A DNA stretch of 64,000 nucleotides, taken from contig NC_060248.1 in NCBI RefSeq assembly GCF_921293095.1, forward strand, positions 130,212,972 through 130,276,971, in the 5' to 3' direction. The notes beneath the pieces are model-generated. The model saw nothing but the letters and a program-made list of their open reading frames with translations, was not told where the DNA came from and did no database searches. Below are positions 53,734-64,000 of the stretch, piece after piece. How positions within the stretch are numbered: the stretch's first letter is position 1; each line of letters opens with the position of its first letter. Both the position numbers and the translations under genes were made by a program. This DNA is from Ischnura elegans (lineage: Eukaryota; Arthropoda; Insecta; Odonata; Coenagrionidae).

Positions 53734-56700
53734 GTAAGACCTCTTAATCCCTTTTTCATATCAAAATGCCTTCAGTGCTTTAGTGGAAGACTCAATCAGG
53801 TTTCCCAAGTGGCTAGGGGATTGGCTCTCCAACAAGTTGGCACGAGTTCAAATCCTTATTGGTGAAGAAGTTTTTAGAGGTACTACCGTTTCCAATAATA
53901 TGTAGACACCCATGAGTCCCACTTAACTGATGCTGGTGGGTCGGTGAAAATTGGGAAGGTTGGCACATGAAGCATCCTGCCTGCTTTGCCTTCACAGCAC
54001 CAAGAGCCGACAAGGACGGACGCAACTGAGCTACCAAAGCTGGTGTCAAACTCCACAAGCAAAAGGCCTAGCGGATTTCATGTTAGCAGTTGGAATGCAC
54101 TGACGAGACTCACTTCCACGCACGTGTTTGGCCGACAGAGAGTTTTCTTCCTGGTTCCATGGCAAGGTTTTTCCTCTCTTTAGATTAATATTTGGACTCA
54201 CCCTGGGGCGGATCCAGGATTTCTTTCTGGGGGGGGCACAAGCAAGGCTGTATCCAGGATTTTGTTCTGGGGGAGGCACAAGGATACCTCGTAATACAAA
54301 ACGAACACAATGATAATGGGACTGCATTAATAATGTTGCACATTTTTAACGGTCTGGGGGGGGGGGGCACGTGCCCCCGTGCCTCCTCCCCCCAGATCCG
54401 CCTATGGACTCACCGTTTATGTCTCACTAATACATGGCTCTGCAGCCGATTAGTTCTAGTCTGTGAGCGGTAGATGCAGTGAAAGTCTGGGAGGGTTTGA
54501 GTCTAAAGTAATCATAATTTATTCATTTTTTAAAATGGGAATTCTTAAAATCCACATACTCAATGCATGTGACCCAAGAAAAAGTGAGTATTGATTTTTT
54601 TAAACGACTTAATTATTAAAATCATGACTCTATCTACGTTAACTCATTCATTACTAAACAGATTCATTCACAGACTGGAAATAAGCATAAATTAAAAGGT
54701 AAATGAATTCTTAGCACTACTTAATCCAACAACTTTTAATGATTATACATTTATGACCAAAATAATGGCCACCCATATTTTCAAACTTTTTATTCAAGCT
54801 CATCCGTGATTTTACTGTTATTATATTTTTTGGGGTAGAATGGTAGAATTTCCACCTAGCCCTTATTGTGGTTTGCACACCCACTATTATGAATGAATTT
54901 CTGTTGTAATTCACATGAATTCCCACATTTCTTTCATAGTCAAGTGTAAGAAATTTGAAAACTGTGATTATTGATTGAATTAAATTTTTTTTTCTAACTC
55001 TAGGGTTATCAAAATTATCATAACTACAAATGTATCTGGTAATTTAGTGAGAATTATAGTTAATATGGGCAGGAATTTTTCTCAACTAAGATTGGACAGT
55101 AATAATTAGCCAAAAGGACACGAAGATACACACTTCCTCTGTTTACTTTCTTGCAGTGAATGAATCTGCTTATTAATAAATGTGTTAACATAGGTAATAA
55201 TTACTATAATAAATTTAGAGGTTTAAAAAAATTCTGTATTAATTATTTATTGAGTCAATCTATTATGATGATATTAAGAATTACTCTTTTTCAAAATGAA
55301 AAATTATAATTACTTTGGATCCGAATCCTTTCAAAACTTAAACAAAACAAAAAAATGAACACGCACAACAAATGTGCTTGAAACAAACCTACTCAACTAC
55401 TGAGCCACATCTACCTAATATGTAAGCGTCCAGTCCAAATGAGTCCAAATATGAATCTAACGAGAGGAACAACCTCGCCAAGGAGCCCAAATGGAAACAC
55501 TCCAACAGCCAGAACATGTGGGTGAATGTGAGTTTCATCGGTGCATTCCATCCGCTAGGGCTTTTGTGCCTGGATTTTGACTCCTGTCTTGCTAGCGCAA
55601 TCGTCCCCACATCCGTCCTCGTCGGCTCTTGGTGGCGTACGGTTGTGGGATGCAGGTTACCTCGTGTGCCAAATTTCCAAGTTTTTACTGACCCGATCAC
55701 ATAAGTTAAGTGGGGCTCGTGGGTGTCTACAAATTATTGGAAACGATAGAACATAATCCGACCTCTACCTAAATAGCTCCAGATCTTTTATGACTACCTG
55801 CCTCTATGGAATATTTTCTCCATGGTTTGAATTATTGAATGGTTTGGCTCAGAGTTCAACAAACAATCCCATAATGAGGTTTTCAATAACAGGGCCATTA
55901 TTTTCATCACAGGGCTAGTAAGGCTTGACCCTTTCCTGCCGCCGCCTACAATTGGAAAATGTTTTCTGAATAGAATGAAGAATATTTTAAACCTTTCTGT
56001 ACGGAGCTCTCTTTTTTTGGGGTGGAGTTACCCTGGTATTTTCATCCCTCAGATTTGGGACCCAACTCAATCGCTTACCCCAGCCACAAGTCTACACCCT
56101 CTAAACCTTTCTTGGCGCGAATCCACGGTCAAATTTTTGTGTTACCTGTGTTTTTTCAACCAAATATTGCATTTGATTTTTAATAATTTTCTCTTCTAAA
56201 GGAATAACTAGCATTTTTTCAAGCATTGTGGAATTTTAACAGATTTTTAGCATTAATACCGACAAAGTTAGAGAACATAAGGTACCTACTAAGACTATGA
56301 GTCCAGAAGTCCATTATTTTTAATGCTAAATTTCGTTTATAAATTGCTTACGCACAGAACAAAACAAAGAATTCATTTCAAAGCATAAAAAAATTTTAGT
56401 ATGCAATGAAATATGTTTAAAAAATCTATTTATGTATAAGAAAAAACTATACAATATAACCACTTTGCAACGGATTCCTGCAGTGAGGATGATCATAAAT
56501 GAGTGGGAGGGTAGGGCATAATTGCTATGGAGGGGCTCTAAGGACTTGCTAAGCTGGGTCTCTTATTAATGCACGTATGAAAGTAGCTGAAAAAATGTCC
56601 ATGCAATTTAATACAAGGATGCTTGCCAGAACACAGTCTCATACGTAAAACATGAATGATTTGTTCTAAATATGAAGCCCTGATCATGAGATATTTTGAT

Positions 56701-59610
56701 GTCACTCATATGTACATATTTCATTTTGATACAATGATAACATGTCGATGTACATACATATTAAACGATTATATATAAGATAATCCACTGGTTTTGGCCT
56801 CTTCAAGAAGATAACTTGGAGGAATCATGACGATATTATGACAATCATAAGATACTGTTATATTCCACAAATATATTGAAGAGACACAACTGGTTTTGTC
56901 ATATTCAGGCTTCTTTGAGAAGCTATATATTTGTAATACAACGTCATCTATCATAATGCATCATGAATCCAAAAATTAAACATGCTGACAATTGATTTTA
57001 TGTATGTATTTGTTATTTCTGCAGGAACAAAATGGTGTGGTGATGGAAATATATCAATGCATGAAGAAGATTATGGTTATTTTGAGGAAAGTGATAGATG
57101 CTGCAAAGACCATGACTATTGCCCAGATTTTATTGCTGGTGGAGAGATGAAGTATGGACTTCATAACGACGCATTTTACACAAGGTACTAATACTACATC
57201 TTTTAATCATAGATGGAAGAGCAAAAAAGGTATTTCTGGTGAATTTCACTTTAGAATATATATTATGGATAAAGAAGAAATAGCATGCATTTCAATGCTA
57301 GATTTTTTAGCCTTTGTAAACCTGGAAAAAGTGAATAAAGCTAATATGACTTTAGTAAAAATAAAAAAAAAAAAAACTATTTGCACATGTTTGGTATAGT
57401 AAAATTTTTATGGCAACCAATGACATTGCTTTGGCAATGCATCTTCATTCACCTACTTTTGACAATTATATGAAGAAAACACTACGTCTATGATGTTCTT
57501 GCTTATTCTACTATTATACTACTTTATCTACCAATTCGATCGATAGATTTTTCTTCCTCATAGGAAAATCTACTAGAATTGGTAGAAAATTAATTGCGTA
57601 TGCTTGGTTTCGCTACTTAGTGGGCCCTTTTCGCTTCTAGAGCGTTGAGGTGTTTTTCCCCGTCCCTCCCTTCCGCTCCTTTCCTTTCCCAGAGGCGTCG
57701 GTGGGCTCCCATCGCGGCGGCGCCTCTTTCCTTTCCCCTTCCTCTCCAGCCCCTCCCCGGGTGATCGGGCGTATAAGCCTCTGGCTTGGGTCCCGGCCAC
57801 GGTGCGTTGTATCCCTAAAAGGGTTCGCCCTGAACCCTCATGATTCTTGCTTATTCTACTTCAGTCTAATGTTCTGTGCATGAGCAATGCATTGTGTTCG
57901 CAGTGTGTCACATAAAAGCATCTAGCTTACCGCTTAACATTGCCTTGGAGAGGAGACAAGAGGGCCACATTTTGAATGCCAAGCCAGAACAGAATCGCCT
58001 GTTGAACTATGAACCACCTAGTTCTGTTGAGAGCTTGACAAGCACCCTTAAAATATGGTATAAGGGTGGACGAAAGATGAGAAGGTGTTTCCCCTCCTGC
58101 TGAAGGAATATTACGTATTTTTAAAAACAGCAACCTTTTTGGAAAAAGTATTCATTAAAATTATTCGTTGTAATTGAAGACTCAGCTTCTGAGAGTTGTT
58201 AAGTATTAAAGGTGCAAACATTCCTAAAGAGTAAGCAAAGAGTGACAACCCTTCAATTGGTTAAAACTTTCACGCAAAGTCCAGCGATTTTCTTTTGGTT
58301 ACACCAGTGTCCCAGTTTAAAGTATCTACCAACTGTTTTGCCTCCGATGGTGGAGATCTTCTCAGGGCAACGATAATTGTTTATGCATGTCAATTTTTTG
58401 TATTGTCAGGGGGTGGAGGTGGAGAAGGGGTTGGGTTAGTTTCATCTCTTCTCATTAACTGTGGTGATATGCAGCAGTGGCGCAGCGAGGGGGGAGTTTT
58501 GGGGGATAAAACCCCCCCCAGAGCTCAGAGAAATTTTTAATTTTAATCCATTTTACTTAATTGGATTGATATTACTAATAAAATAGTGTAAGGATTAATA
58601 AAATATCCCTCATAAAGCCGTAAAACTCACCATTTTGAACCGTTCATTTTAAAATTCCGCAATTTATTAATCTCGCACCTACCAATTATCCTGGTGGATA
58701 TTCCATACCCTCACACACCCCAGTATTAGTTGCACCTAAACCCCCCAGCCTTAATGCCTAGCTGCGCTCCTGGTATGCAGTACCTTGCAGTGATAATGAC
58801 TTTGAGGTCTAATTAGCATAGACATGTGGCTTTTTAATATCCATCAATCATATCCAAACATTTTATTTCAATCTGATGAAATAAAAACTTTCATAAGAGA
58901 GCCATCTTTTCGGTATTACCAGAAATTACAGAGGGAAGGGGGAAGGGTGTGGGTTCCCTCCCCCCCTTCATCTGCCACTCCCTATCAAGCCAACTTTTGG
59001 GTTGAAACGCTAAGTAGCTTAGATCTACTTTATTGAGTAGATGTGCACCGTAGTTTCTTGGAACAACACAATGAAGAGGGAATCAGAACATGTTCAGAGG
59101 GCGATTGTGCTACTTGCAGAGCTTTGTATTTATTTTCCAATGCACTGATAATTGCCATATCCCATTCTTGATTATTTAGTAAATTACTCTCGAATATTAA
59201 GTAAAACAATGCAAAAATTGTTGGAACTGGTTCTTCGATAATTTCAGAAGAATGATTAGCTATGCTTTTTTGATTTATTTTTATTTCTAGATTGCATTGT
59301 GACTGTGACCAACAATTTTACGATTGCTTGAAGAAAACTAATTTCATAGTGTCTGATGAAATTGGATTCACGTATTTTAATGCTATTGGAACAAAATGTT
59401 ATAGGAAAGATTTTCCTATAGTGAGGTGCTTCAAATATTCAACGTAAGTATGTTCACAAATGCATGATGATGTTCTCAACATTTTACTTTGTTATTAAAT
59501 AAAATTTTTGCTTTGACCATTGCAGAGTAATAAAGAGAAGATGCAGAGTTTATGAGCTAGACCAAACTAAGTCTCCAATTTGGCAATGGTTCGATTTACC
59601 TATTTACTAA
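53562..59610 (+). CDS. secreted group III phospholipase A2 (complete, four coding exons)
   Basis: A secreted, calcium-dependent enzyme that cleaves the sn-2 ester of glycerophospholipids; the bee-venom enzyme is the best-known relative, and non-venom insect homologues are common. Coding segments: 53562-53733, 57025-57184, 59291-59443 and 59526-59610; phases agree, 570 nt, 189 residues. The ATG at 53,562 begins a clear signal peptide (MNVLVGLLIVAQLGQVYS). A roughly 40-residue acidic propeptide follows, then a mature domain of about 132 residues from about residue 58. The calcium loop WCGDG is at 61-65, and CCKDHDYC carries the catalytic His87-Asp88 pair. The Cys pattern and a WQWFDL C-terminal motif fit group III. 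All key residues are present, so it is probably active. Venom, digestive or immune use cannot be told from sequence. AATAAA at 59,844 is the likely polyadenylation signal. Confidence 0.92.
53790..54430 (+). mobile_element. tRNA-derived SINE, copy with a nested MITE
   Basis: A box TGGCTAGGGGATTGG (53,810-53,824) and B box AGTTCAAATCC (53,845-53,855), then a body of about 340 bp that matches the inverted copy at 55,385-55,758. The tail is split by the MITE at 54,203-54,406. It lies in phospholipase intron 1. Confidence 0.78.
54195..54414. mobile_element. hAT-like MITE with 8-bp duplication, nested in a SINE
   Basis: The 204-bp element (54,203-54,406) runs from CTGGGGCGGATC to GATCCGCCTATG between direct repeats GACTCACC (54,195-54,202 and 54,407-54,414). 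The interior has two tandem partial copies of the GATCCAGGATTTC...CTGGGGG end and long G runs. Confidence 0.8.
54431..55384. other. phospholipase A2 intron 1, middle part, nothing recognised
   Basis: AT-rich intron between the two inverted SINE copies. Confidence 0.35.
55385..55758 (-). mobile_element. 5'-truncated copy of the 53,790 SINE (inverted)
   Basis: The reverse complement shares CGTTTCCAATAATWTGTAGA, CACCAAGAGCCGAC and TGGAATGCACYGAYGA with the SINE body at 53,890-54,190, but the A/B box head is missing. Confidence 0.75.
55759..57024. other. phospholipase A2 intron 1, right part, nothing recognised
   Basis: About 1.3 kb of mostly AT-rich intron. 55,995-56,130 is more GC-rich and may be a repeat relic. 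Confidence 0.35.
57025..57184 (+). CDS. phospholipase A2 coding exon 2 (Ca loop, active site)
   Basis: The exon follows TTCTGCAG and ends ACACAAG|GTACTA in phase 2. It contains the WCGDG calcium loop, the CCKDHDYCPDF active-site helix and the GEMKYGLHNDA stretch (GESKHGLTN in the bee enzyme). Confidence 0.95.
57496..57860 (-). mobile_element. retroposon-like insertion with 17-bp direct repeats
   Basis: TTCTTGCTTATTCTACT occurs at 57,496-57,512 and again at 57,844-57,860, flanking a 331-bp insert. On the minus strand the insert has a GC-rich head (57,843-57,610) and an AT-rich tail. Within the tail, TCTACCAATTC (57,527) and GAATTGGTAGA (57,576) form a hairpin. Long direct repeats point to target-primed reverse transcription. 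Its source is not recognised. It lies in phospholipase intron 2. Confidence 0.75.
58467..58780. mobile_element. hAT-like MITE family E with 8-bp duplication
   Basis: The 298-bp element (58,475-58,772) runs from CAGTGGCGCAGCGAGG to TAGCTGCGCTCCTG, with flanks ATATGCAG and GTATGCAG (7 of 8 identical). CAGTGGCG-type ends with an 8-bp duplication are typical of hAT. Located in phospholipase intron 2. Confidence 0.78.
59291..59443 (+). CDS. phospholipase A2 coding exon 3
   Basis: The exon begins after TTTCTAG, completing an Arg codon, with LHCDCDQQFYDCLKK (LSCDCDDKFYDCLK in the bee enzyme), and ends TTCAAC|GTAAGT in phase 2. Confidence 0.94.
59526..59610 (+). CDS. phospholipase A2 terminal coding exon
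   Basis: The exon starts after TTGCAG and stops at TAA 59,608-59,610. It carries the last Cys and the WQWFDL end typical of group III enzymes. Confidence 0.92.
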
Positions 59611-59843
59611 AATTGAACATTTGGGGATTGCGATGGCTCAAACCAGAGAATGCACTTACAACATCAATGTGAAGGAAACATTTTGATGAATTTTTCGGTC
59701 TCGAAGAATACATGGCATGATTGCATGTACTCAAAGAATTATGAGTAAACAGGCTGTTGAATTTGATCTCATTTTTATGCCCAAGACTTTGGTGGTTCTA
59801 CACAGGTTGGATTACGAAATATGTATTCTGTATACCTCACTTA

Positions 59844-59849
59844 AATAAA
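59844..59849 (+). terminator. polyadenylation signal candidate of the phospholipase A2 gene
   Basis: AATAAA (followed by a second overlapping AATAAA-like run) about 235 bases after the stop codon. Confidence 0.5.
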
Positions 59850-60294
59850 ATAAAAACCATGATTAAATACTTAGAAAGCTTCTCAGCATTAATCATGTTT
59901 CGTACATGAAAATAGCTGGACTCCAGCCTCTGGACCCTCAGAACTGTAATGAAAAATAAGTACCCATATTTGATAAGTTATAAGAAAAGATTAAAAATAA
60001 GTCACATACGGGTGTATGCCGCGTGTTGTAGGTGGCTCTATGCTCTAGGTGGTGGTATTTTAGCTCTAGGCGGTCAATAGTATTTTGTTTGATGATTCAA
60101 AAGCTCAAATTTAGTGTTCAAACAACTTCATCCAGGGAGGCCGAGAATAGCGAAGCAGTGAAGTCCATTCCTGAGCTGAGTGAGGGTCCCAAGCTCTCAC
60201 TACCTCCAAATACTCGCATTGCTATTGCAAAATCCCCACCCCTCCTAATCCATCACTGATTTATGTAACTATTCAAATTATGGTGATGCTGTTG

Positions 60295-60512
60295 AATAGG
60301 GTAGTTTCCTTCATCAAAGAAAACGAAAGGCATTGATTGCGTTTCGTTACCCACCATTAGTGTATTCATGATATACAAATTATTTGGTTTCAGAAATACC
60401 GGTTTATATGAATGGGAATGGTCAATTTTATCCTCATTTGAAATAGGCCAGATTGGCACCCATGTGATGCCACTCCACGTGACGTCACAGGGACCTAGTT
60501 TCAATACGAATT
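60295..60512 (+). mobile_element. MITE family A, copy 6 (3'-truncated)
   Basis: The left about 215 bp of family A, from AATAGGGTAGTTTCCTTC to GGACCTAGTTTCAATACGA, then an abrupt switch to repeat family D. Confidence 0.8.
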
Positions 60513-60750
60513 TTCTGGCGTGCTCAGCCAGTCGGGCCAGGAGCCTACTTCTCCTCCTCCGCATGTGACTAATATCCACTTCTGAGTCTTCCGATCATGT
60601 TTATGGCCTTCAGCAAGCGTGTGCGCCATTCGTAAAAAGCAGTATTTGAACGGAAGATATGACGCGAAAATCTCTCTCTATTTTTCTTTCTTACTTTATC
60701 GACCGATTCTGACGACTTTCATGAAAATCGGGCCTGCATAGAATGTCTTA
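60513..60750 (+). repeat. repeat family D, second copy
   Basis: It shares AATATCCACTTC, GAGTCTTCCGATC, AAAAAGCAGTATTTGAACGG and CATGAAAATCGGGC with the inverted copy at 25,930-26,115. Directly follows the truncated MITE. Confidence 0.7.
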
Positions 60751-60846
60751 AAATCTGGTATCGGGATTTTTGCCTCAACCTCACAGAATGCATGCAAGTC
60801 ATAAAAAATTATTTTCTGTAAGTTTGACTATAATTTGGGTTTACAG

Positions 60847-60981
60847 ATGTTACAAAGGACAGGAAGCATTGCCAAAGGAGAGAGGATTGATAAAATAAGA
60901 GAATATATGGAAGAAAGAGAGTTGTTTAAGTCAAGTGTTCAAATCAGGGGAAGGCTACGTATTAAAATTAATGGGGAATGA
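60847..60981 (+). CDS. small unassigned open frame, possible terminal exon
   Basis: Forty-four codons starting at an ATG that directly follows an acceptor-like GGGTTTACAG, ending TGA 60,979-60,981. The content is charged (MLQRTGSIAKGERIDKIREY and onwards), with codon choice that looks coding. No family recognised. It could be the last exon of a gene whose other exons I did not find, or chance. Confidence 0.25.
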   Translation: MLQRTGSIAKGERIDKIREYMEERELFKSSVQIRGRLRIKINGE

Positions 60982-61076
60982 CTTGAAAAGGAATATTCAT
61001 TTAAATTTTCACATTAAGGACTTTCATATGCTTCTACCGTCTGCAATGGCTTGAGGAGATCAAATTTCTCTCATTC

Positions 61077-61346
61077 TTCCTTGGCAGTGGCATAGCCAGG
61101 GGGGAGGTCTGGGGGGTCCGGACCCTCCCTGAAATATAAAAGCACAATTATTTTCCTTCATAAAAGAAAAGAAATTATTGAAATTTAATGAATTTACAAA
61201 GTATTTTTTTTAACAAATGAAGTTTTTTCGATTGTGAAAAGTGTATATATATGTTTAAAACTTAATACCCTATTTTTCAAAAATTTCCCCCCTGGTTTTG
61301 GACCCCCCCGAACGAAATTCCTCATGGCTACGCCACTGTTCCTTGG
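61077..61346. mobile_element. hAT-like MITE family C, copy 2, perfect 8-bp duplication
   Basis: The 254-bp element (61,085-61,338) runs from CAGTGGCATAGCCAGG to CATGGCTACGCCACTG, flanked by TTCCTTGG on both sides (61,077-61,084 and 61,339-61,346). Same family as 20,018-20,263. Confidence 0.88.
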
Positions 61347-62632
61347 CAAAGGGTACTTTGGTGGTAAAATCAAGCTATCAATAAATATACAGATTTCAGA
61401 GGAATAAGAGAAAAAAAACCATGAGTGAATCTGTGAAATTGACAGTTTGAGGTACTCAGAGGGAGTACACACCTTCAAAAAGTCACTGTGGAGACGTCCT
61501 AGTACAGTGGGTCAAATATTGCCCACAACTAGGCAGTTCTCCGGAAAACTGATGATTTTTATACATTATTCCCACATTTAGAGGAGTCCTTAAAGTACTG
61601 ATTCCCAAAATATAGTTAGTATTTAATTACATAATTCTGGAAGGAGTCAGAGATACATACTGAAGTTTAATATCGGATGGAAGTGTAAAACTTCATAAAA
61701 TAGAGTTTGATGGTAGACAATTGATATCATTTCACTTCTTTCATCACTCAGACCAAAGCATTTATCAAGCTATGGAGATAGAAGAAGTAGATGATTAGGT
61801 ACTTAAATTTAAGTTAACTTTCAGGTCTAAAACAAAAGGTATTCATTATTGTATAACCCACACTTAGTTCGTTAAAACTACTGTTTTAAGATAAACTAGT
61901 TCCTTAGATAATATGTGAGGGACCGCCATCATTGGAATTGGTGTATGCACATTAGAGGAGGACTTCAGCCAGGATAATGAGTGACAAGTCACAAACCGAA
62001 TCTTTAGCTGTATTTGAATTACTTATCTGTGGGCAATTCCAAGAAGATTTCACGTGTGCAATTGGCCAAAAAAGATTTATATATTTCACAGGAAAAAATT
62101 ATCAATGAAATCAACAATAAGGTTCTATTTTACAGTAGCAAATCCCAATTTGTACACGACTTCCTTCACGTCCTGCACCATCCTAGTTCAAACCGAAACC
62201 GTGTTGGCGCCCTCCTCCATTCCAAAAGAAGACCGAAAATGATAACAAGAGAAATACGGAGATATCTCGAAAAGGGTGGAAATTTATAAATGATAACCAA
62301 GAGATTTTGATTGATACTCTAGGAAATGGTGAACAGATCATGATTGTCTAAGGAAGATTGAGTGAATTTAACGATACCAATGTTTTGGATATTGTGCAAA
62401 GCTCTTTTACTTTCCTAATGGGGAAATGAGCTTAATTTTGGCTCTCCAAGAACACGAGTTCCACAAGTGCAGCCGGTGGCAGCAGATATTTTTAGGGAAT
62501 TCTTTGGTGGAATGATGTGCAATAGCGAGGATTTCTTATTAAATATTTTTTTAGTGCTTTTCTGCTTTCATCTACACATCTAGTAGTGAAATTCGTGATT
62601 ACTTGGATTTGCGAATCGACATATTCTTCAAT
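61347..62632. other. upstream region of the RMND1-like gene
   Basis: Two overlapping open frames at 61,978-62,289 (one starting MSDKSQTESLAVF, the other ending YLEKGGNL) have no recognised homology. CpG is raised at 62,155-62,275, so this may be promoter or 5' untranslated sequence of the next gene. Confidence 0.35.
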
Positions 62633-62926
62633 ATGCTGCCGAATTTGTTGAGTAAAATTTGCCCTGGAGGGAGATACGGCGTCCGTTTCTTTAATTCGGT
62701 GTATTCAAGGAATACATCGGCGTGTGGATGTAAATTTTCCTCACCTATATTCCAAAGATCTCTCTTCATGCGAATCCCAATGGATAAAATGTGTGCAATG
62801 TATACGGGGAAATACCTCTTTATTGGAGTCAGAGGAGTTAGTAGTAGCGTTCCTGGATTGCACATGAAGAAAAGACCGCAGAGGAAAAAGAAAACATTGA
62901 CAGAGGATGCTGAGTCTCATTCAGGA
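62633..62926 (+). CDS. RMND1: RMND1-like mitochondrial protein, coding exon 1
   Basis: The ATG at 62,633 gives MLPNLLSKICPGGRYGVRFF and further Arg/Lys/Ser-rich, acid-poor sequence, as expected for a mitochondrial presequence. The exon ends CATTCAGGA|GTGAGT in phase 0 after a basic KKRPQRKKK stretch, which corresponds to the basic linker before the conserved domain of RMND1. RMND1 is an inner-membrane protein that supports mitochondrial translation. The start rests on the presequence-like composition and on phase agreement with exon 2. A minus-strand frame is also open here but has no splice support. Confidence 0.65.
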
Positions 62927-63011
62927 GTGAGTCTAGTTTTTCCTTTTCCTACAACTCTTTTAATCTGTCTTACAATTGTTAACATGTTAAGATTCAGGGT
63001 TTTTATTTCAG

Positions 63012-63141
63012 TTTTGGACCGTCACAGCTTATGCGACCGCCGAGGAGTATGATCTCGAGAAGTTAGAAGAAGGTTTACGTCAGCAAAATTTGTATGCTCC
63101 ATTTTTTGTAATGAACAATGGAGATCAAAGCAGTAAATCAG
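63012..63141 (+). CDS. RMND1: RMND1-like mitochondrial protein, coding exon 2 (gene continues past the window)
   Basis: The exon follows TTTATTTCAG and ends AAATCAG|GTACTC in phase 1. FWTVTAYATAEEYDLEKLEE, then GLRQQNLY, matches the start of the RMND1/DUF155 domain (TAFATADEYHLGNL in human RMND1, AYCTAEEYDL-type in relatives). The rest of the domain, including the FFFREG strand, is not in the window and should lie to the right. Confidence 0.8.
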
Positions 63142-64000
63142 GTACTCGGGTATTAGTTTGGAAATCCTATAAAGATCGGAAGATTTTTTGGATCAAGTGT
63201 GCATAATCATGAGAGATTCATTGAAGCTATTTTTCCGAAATTTTAATCGCCAATTTCTGTTTAGTTTTGTTAATTACTTTTTTGAGTCTTGTACATATTT
63301 TTGTAGAAGTACGTTGATTTTATTGACTATTTGGAAATCTGAAGGAAGCTTCACATGTTGCAATCCCATTTATCTATTAAAATCATGATGTGTAAAATCA
63401 AGCTCAAGAGATGACTGTTTACGTGCTAGGTGAAAGGTGATTGAAATGGAAGAAGGATGGATGCTGTGACATATTAGTAACATCATGTTTTATGAGTTAT
63501 TTTGGTATGTAAGGTCATGGTTCTCGTTTGTAAAAATACGTTTCCTGGTTGTGCTAAAAACTGCAATAGCATAAGTTAAAAATAGTAATTGATCCTAATG
63601 AGTTTAACCCAAGTCCTTTCATTTGGAATTTCAATCTCTCAATGTTTTCACTGATAGAATGATATAAAATATATAGATAAAAGCCACTCTTAATTTGAAT
63701 GATTTTCTAATGCACATGCAGAATGAATTTTAGTTATATTCTGATGCACATGCAGTGGTTGCTAGTAACCTGAAAATGAGGGGGTGTACCGACCTTCACA
63801 CCATGCAAGGTTGTGAAAATATCACCATTTCAAGATAAATTTCAATAGTTTGAGGAATAAAACAAAGCCAATTATTTGCACCAGGTTAGTGTGTAATTTC
63901 TTGATTTTGTTCCATCAGTATGCTTGTTTTGACGTAGTTATTCTTTTATTCTGCAGGTGTTTAGGATAAAAAAAAATATAAATAACAGTAAAAAATTTAA
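63142..64000. other. RMND1-like intron 2 (incomplete), nothing recognised
   Basis: AT-rich sequence. A CTGCAG acceptor-like site at about 63,957 is followed by an in-frame stop, so it is not taken as the next exon. Confidence 0.4.

Noticed and set aside
62599-62865. Minus-strand 88-codon open frame over the RMND1-like first exon
   Set aside because: It has no splice context or homology; the plus-strand frame has a presequence-like start, a donor in phase and a recognisable next exon.
1-64000. CRISPR arrays, operons, bacterial-type features
   Set aside because: Spliced genes, SINEs and MITEs show this is animal nuclear DNA; no regularly spaced short repeats of CRISPR type were seen.

Overview
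The window is nuclear DNA of an animal, almost certainly an arthropod and probably an insect: AT-rich, intron-rich, GT-AG introns, and packed with short transposon debris. I cannot name the order. Four protein-coding genes lie in tandem on the + strand, each rebuilt here by matching exon phases by hand.

(1) 3,027-3,925: the last three coding exons of a BUB1-family mitotic checkpoint kinase; its 5' part lies before the window. (2) 11,492-38,966: a complete 13-coding-exon, 907-residue cyclic-nucleotide-gated channel subunit of the CNGB/CNG-like type, covering S1-S6, pore, C-linker and cyclic-nucleotide-binding domain. A CpG-rich segment at about 7,980-9,070 is its likely promoter. (3) 53,562-59,610: a complete four-exon secreted group III phospholipase A2 (189 codons) with a TATA-type promoter candidate near 52,120. 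(4) 62,633-63,141: the first two coding exons of an RMND1-like mitochondrial protein that runs off the right edge. A decayed, partly transposase-derived exon cluster lies at 43,940-45,021.

The rest is mostly mobile DNA: non-LTR reverse-transcriptase and RNase H fragments (1-846, 32,912-33,430, 50,169-50,960); three Penelope-like fragments with the GIY-YIG tail (13,905-14,330, 22,750-22,990, 32,495-32,650); tRNA-derived SINEs (17,028, 29,835, 53,790, 55,385); a candidate solo LTR (23,504-25,041); a piggyBac-type MITE with TTAA ends (9,878); several hAT-like MITEs with 8-bp target duplications (34,245-37,237, 54,203-54,406, 58,475-58,772, 61,085-61,338); and a roughly 650-bp MITE family beginning AATAGGGTAG, present six times. 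Several insertions are nested, so their relative ages can be read directly.

The four genes have no obvious shared pathway (cell division, sensory signalling, secreted lipase, mitochondrial translation); their tandem order looks like ordinary neighbourhood. The most interesting gene-level points are in the channel: a roughly 140-residue S1-S2 extracellular loop inside one exon, and a lysine at the selectivity-filter position that is Glu in CNGA and Gly in vertebrate CNGB subunits. I found no convincing wholly new system.
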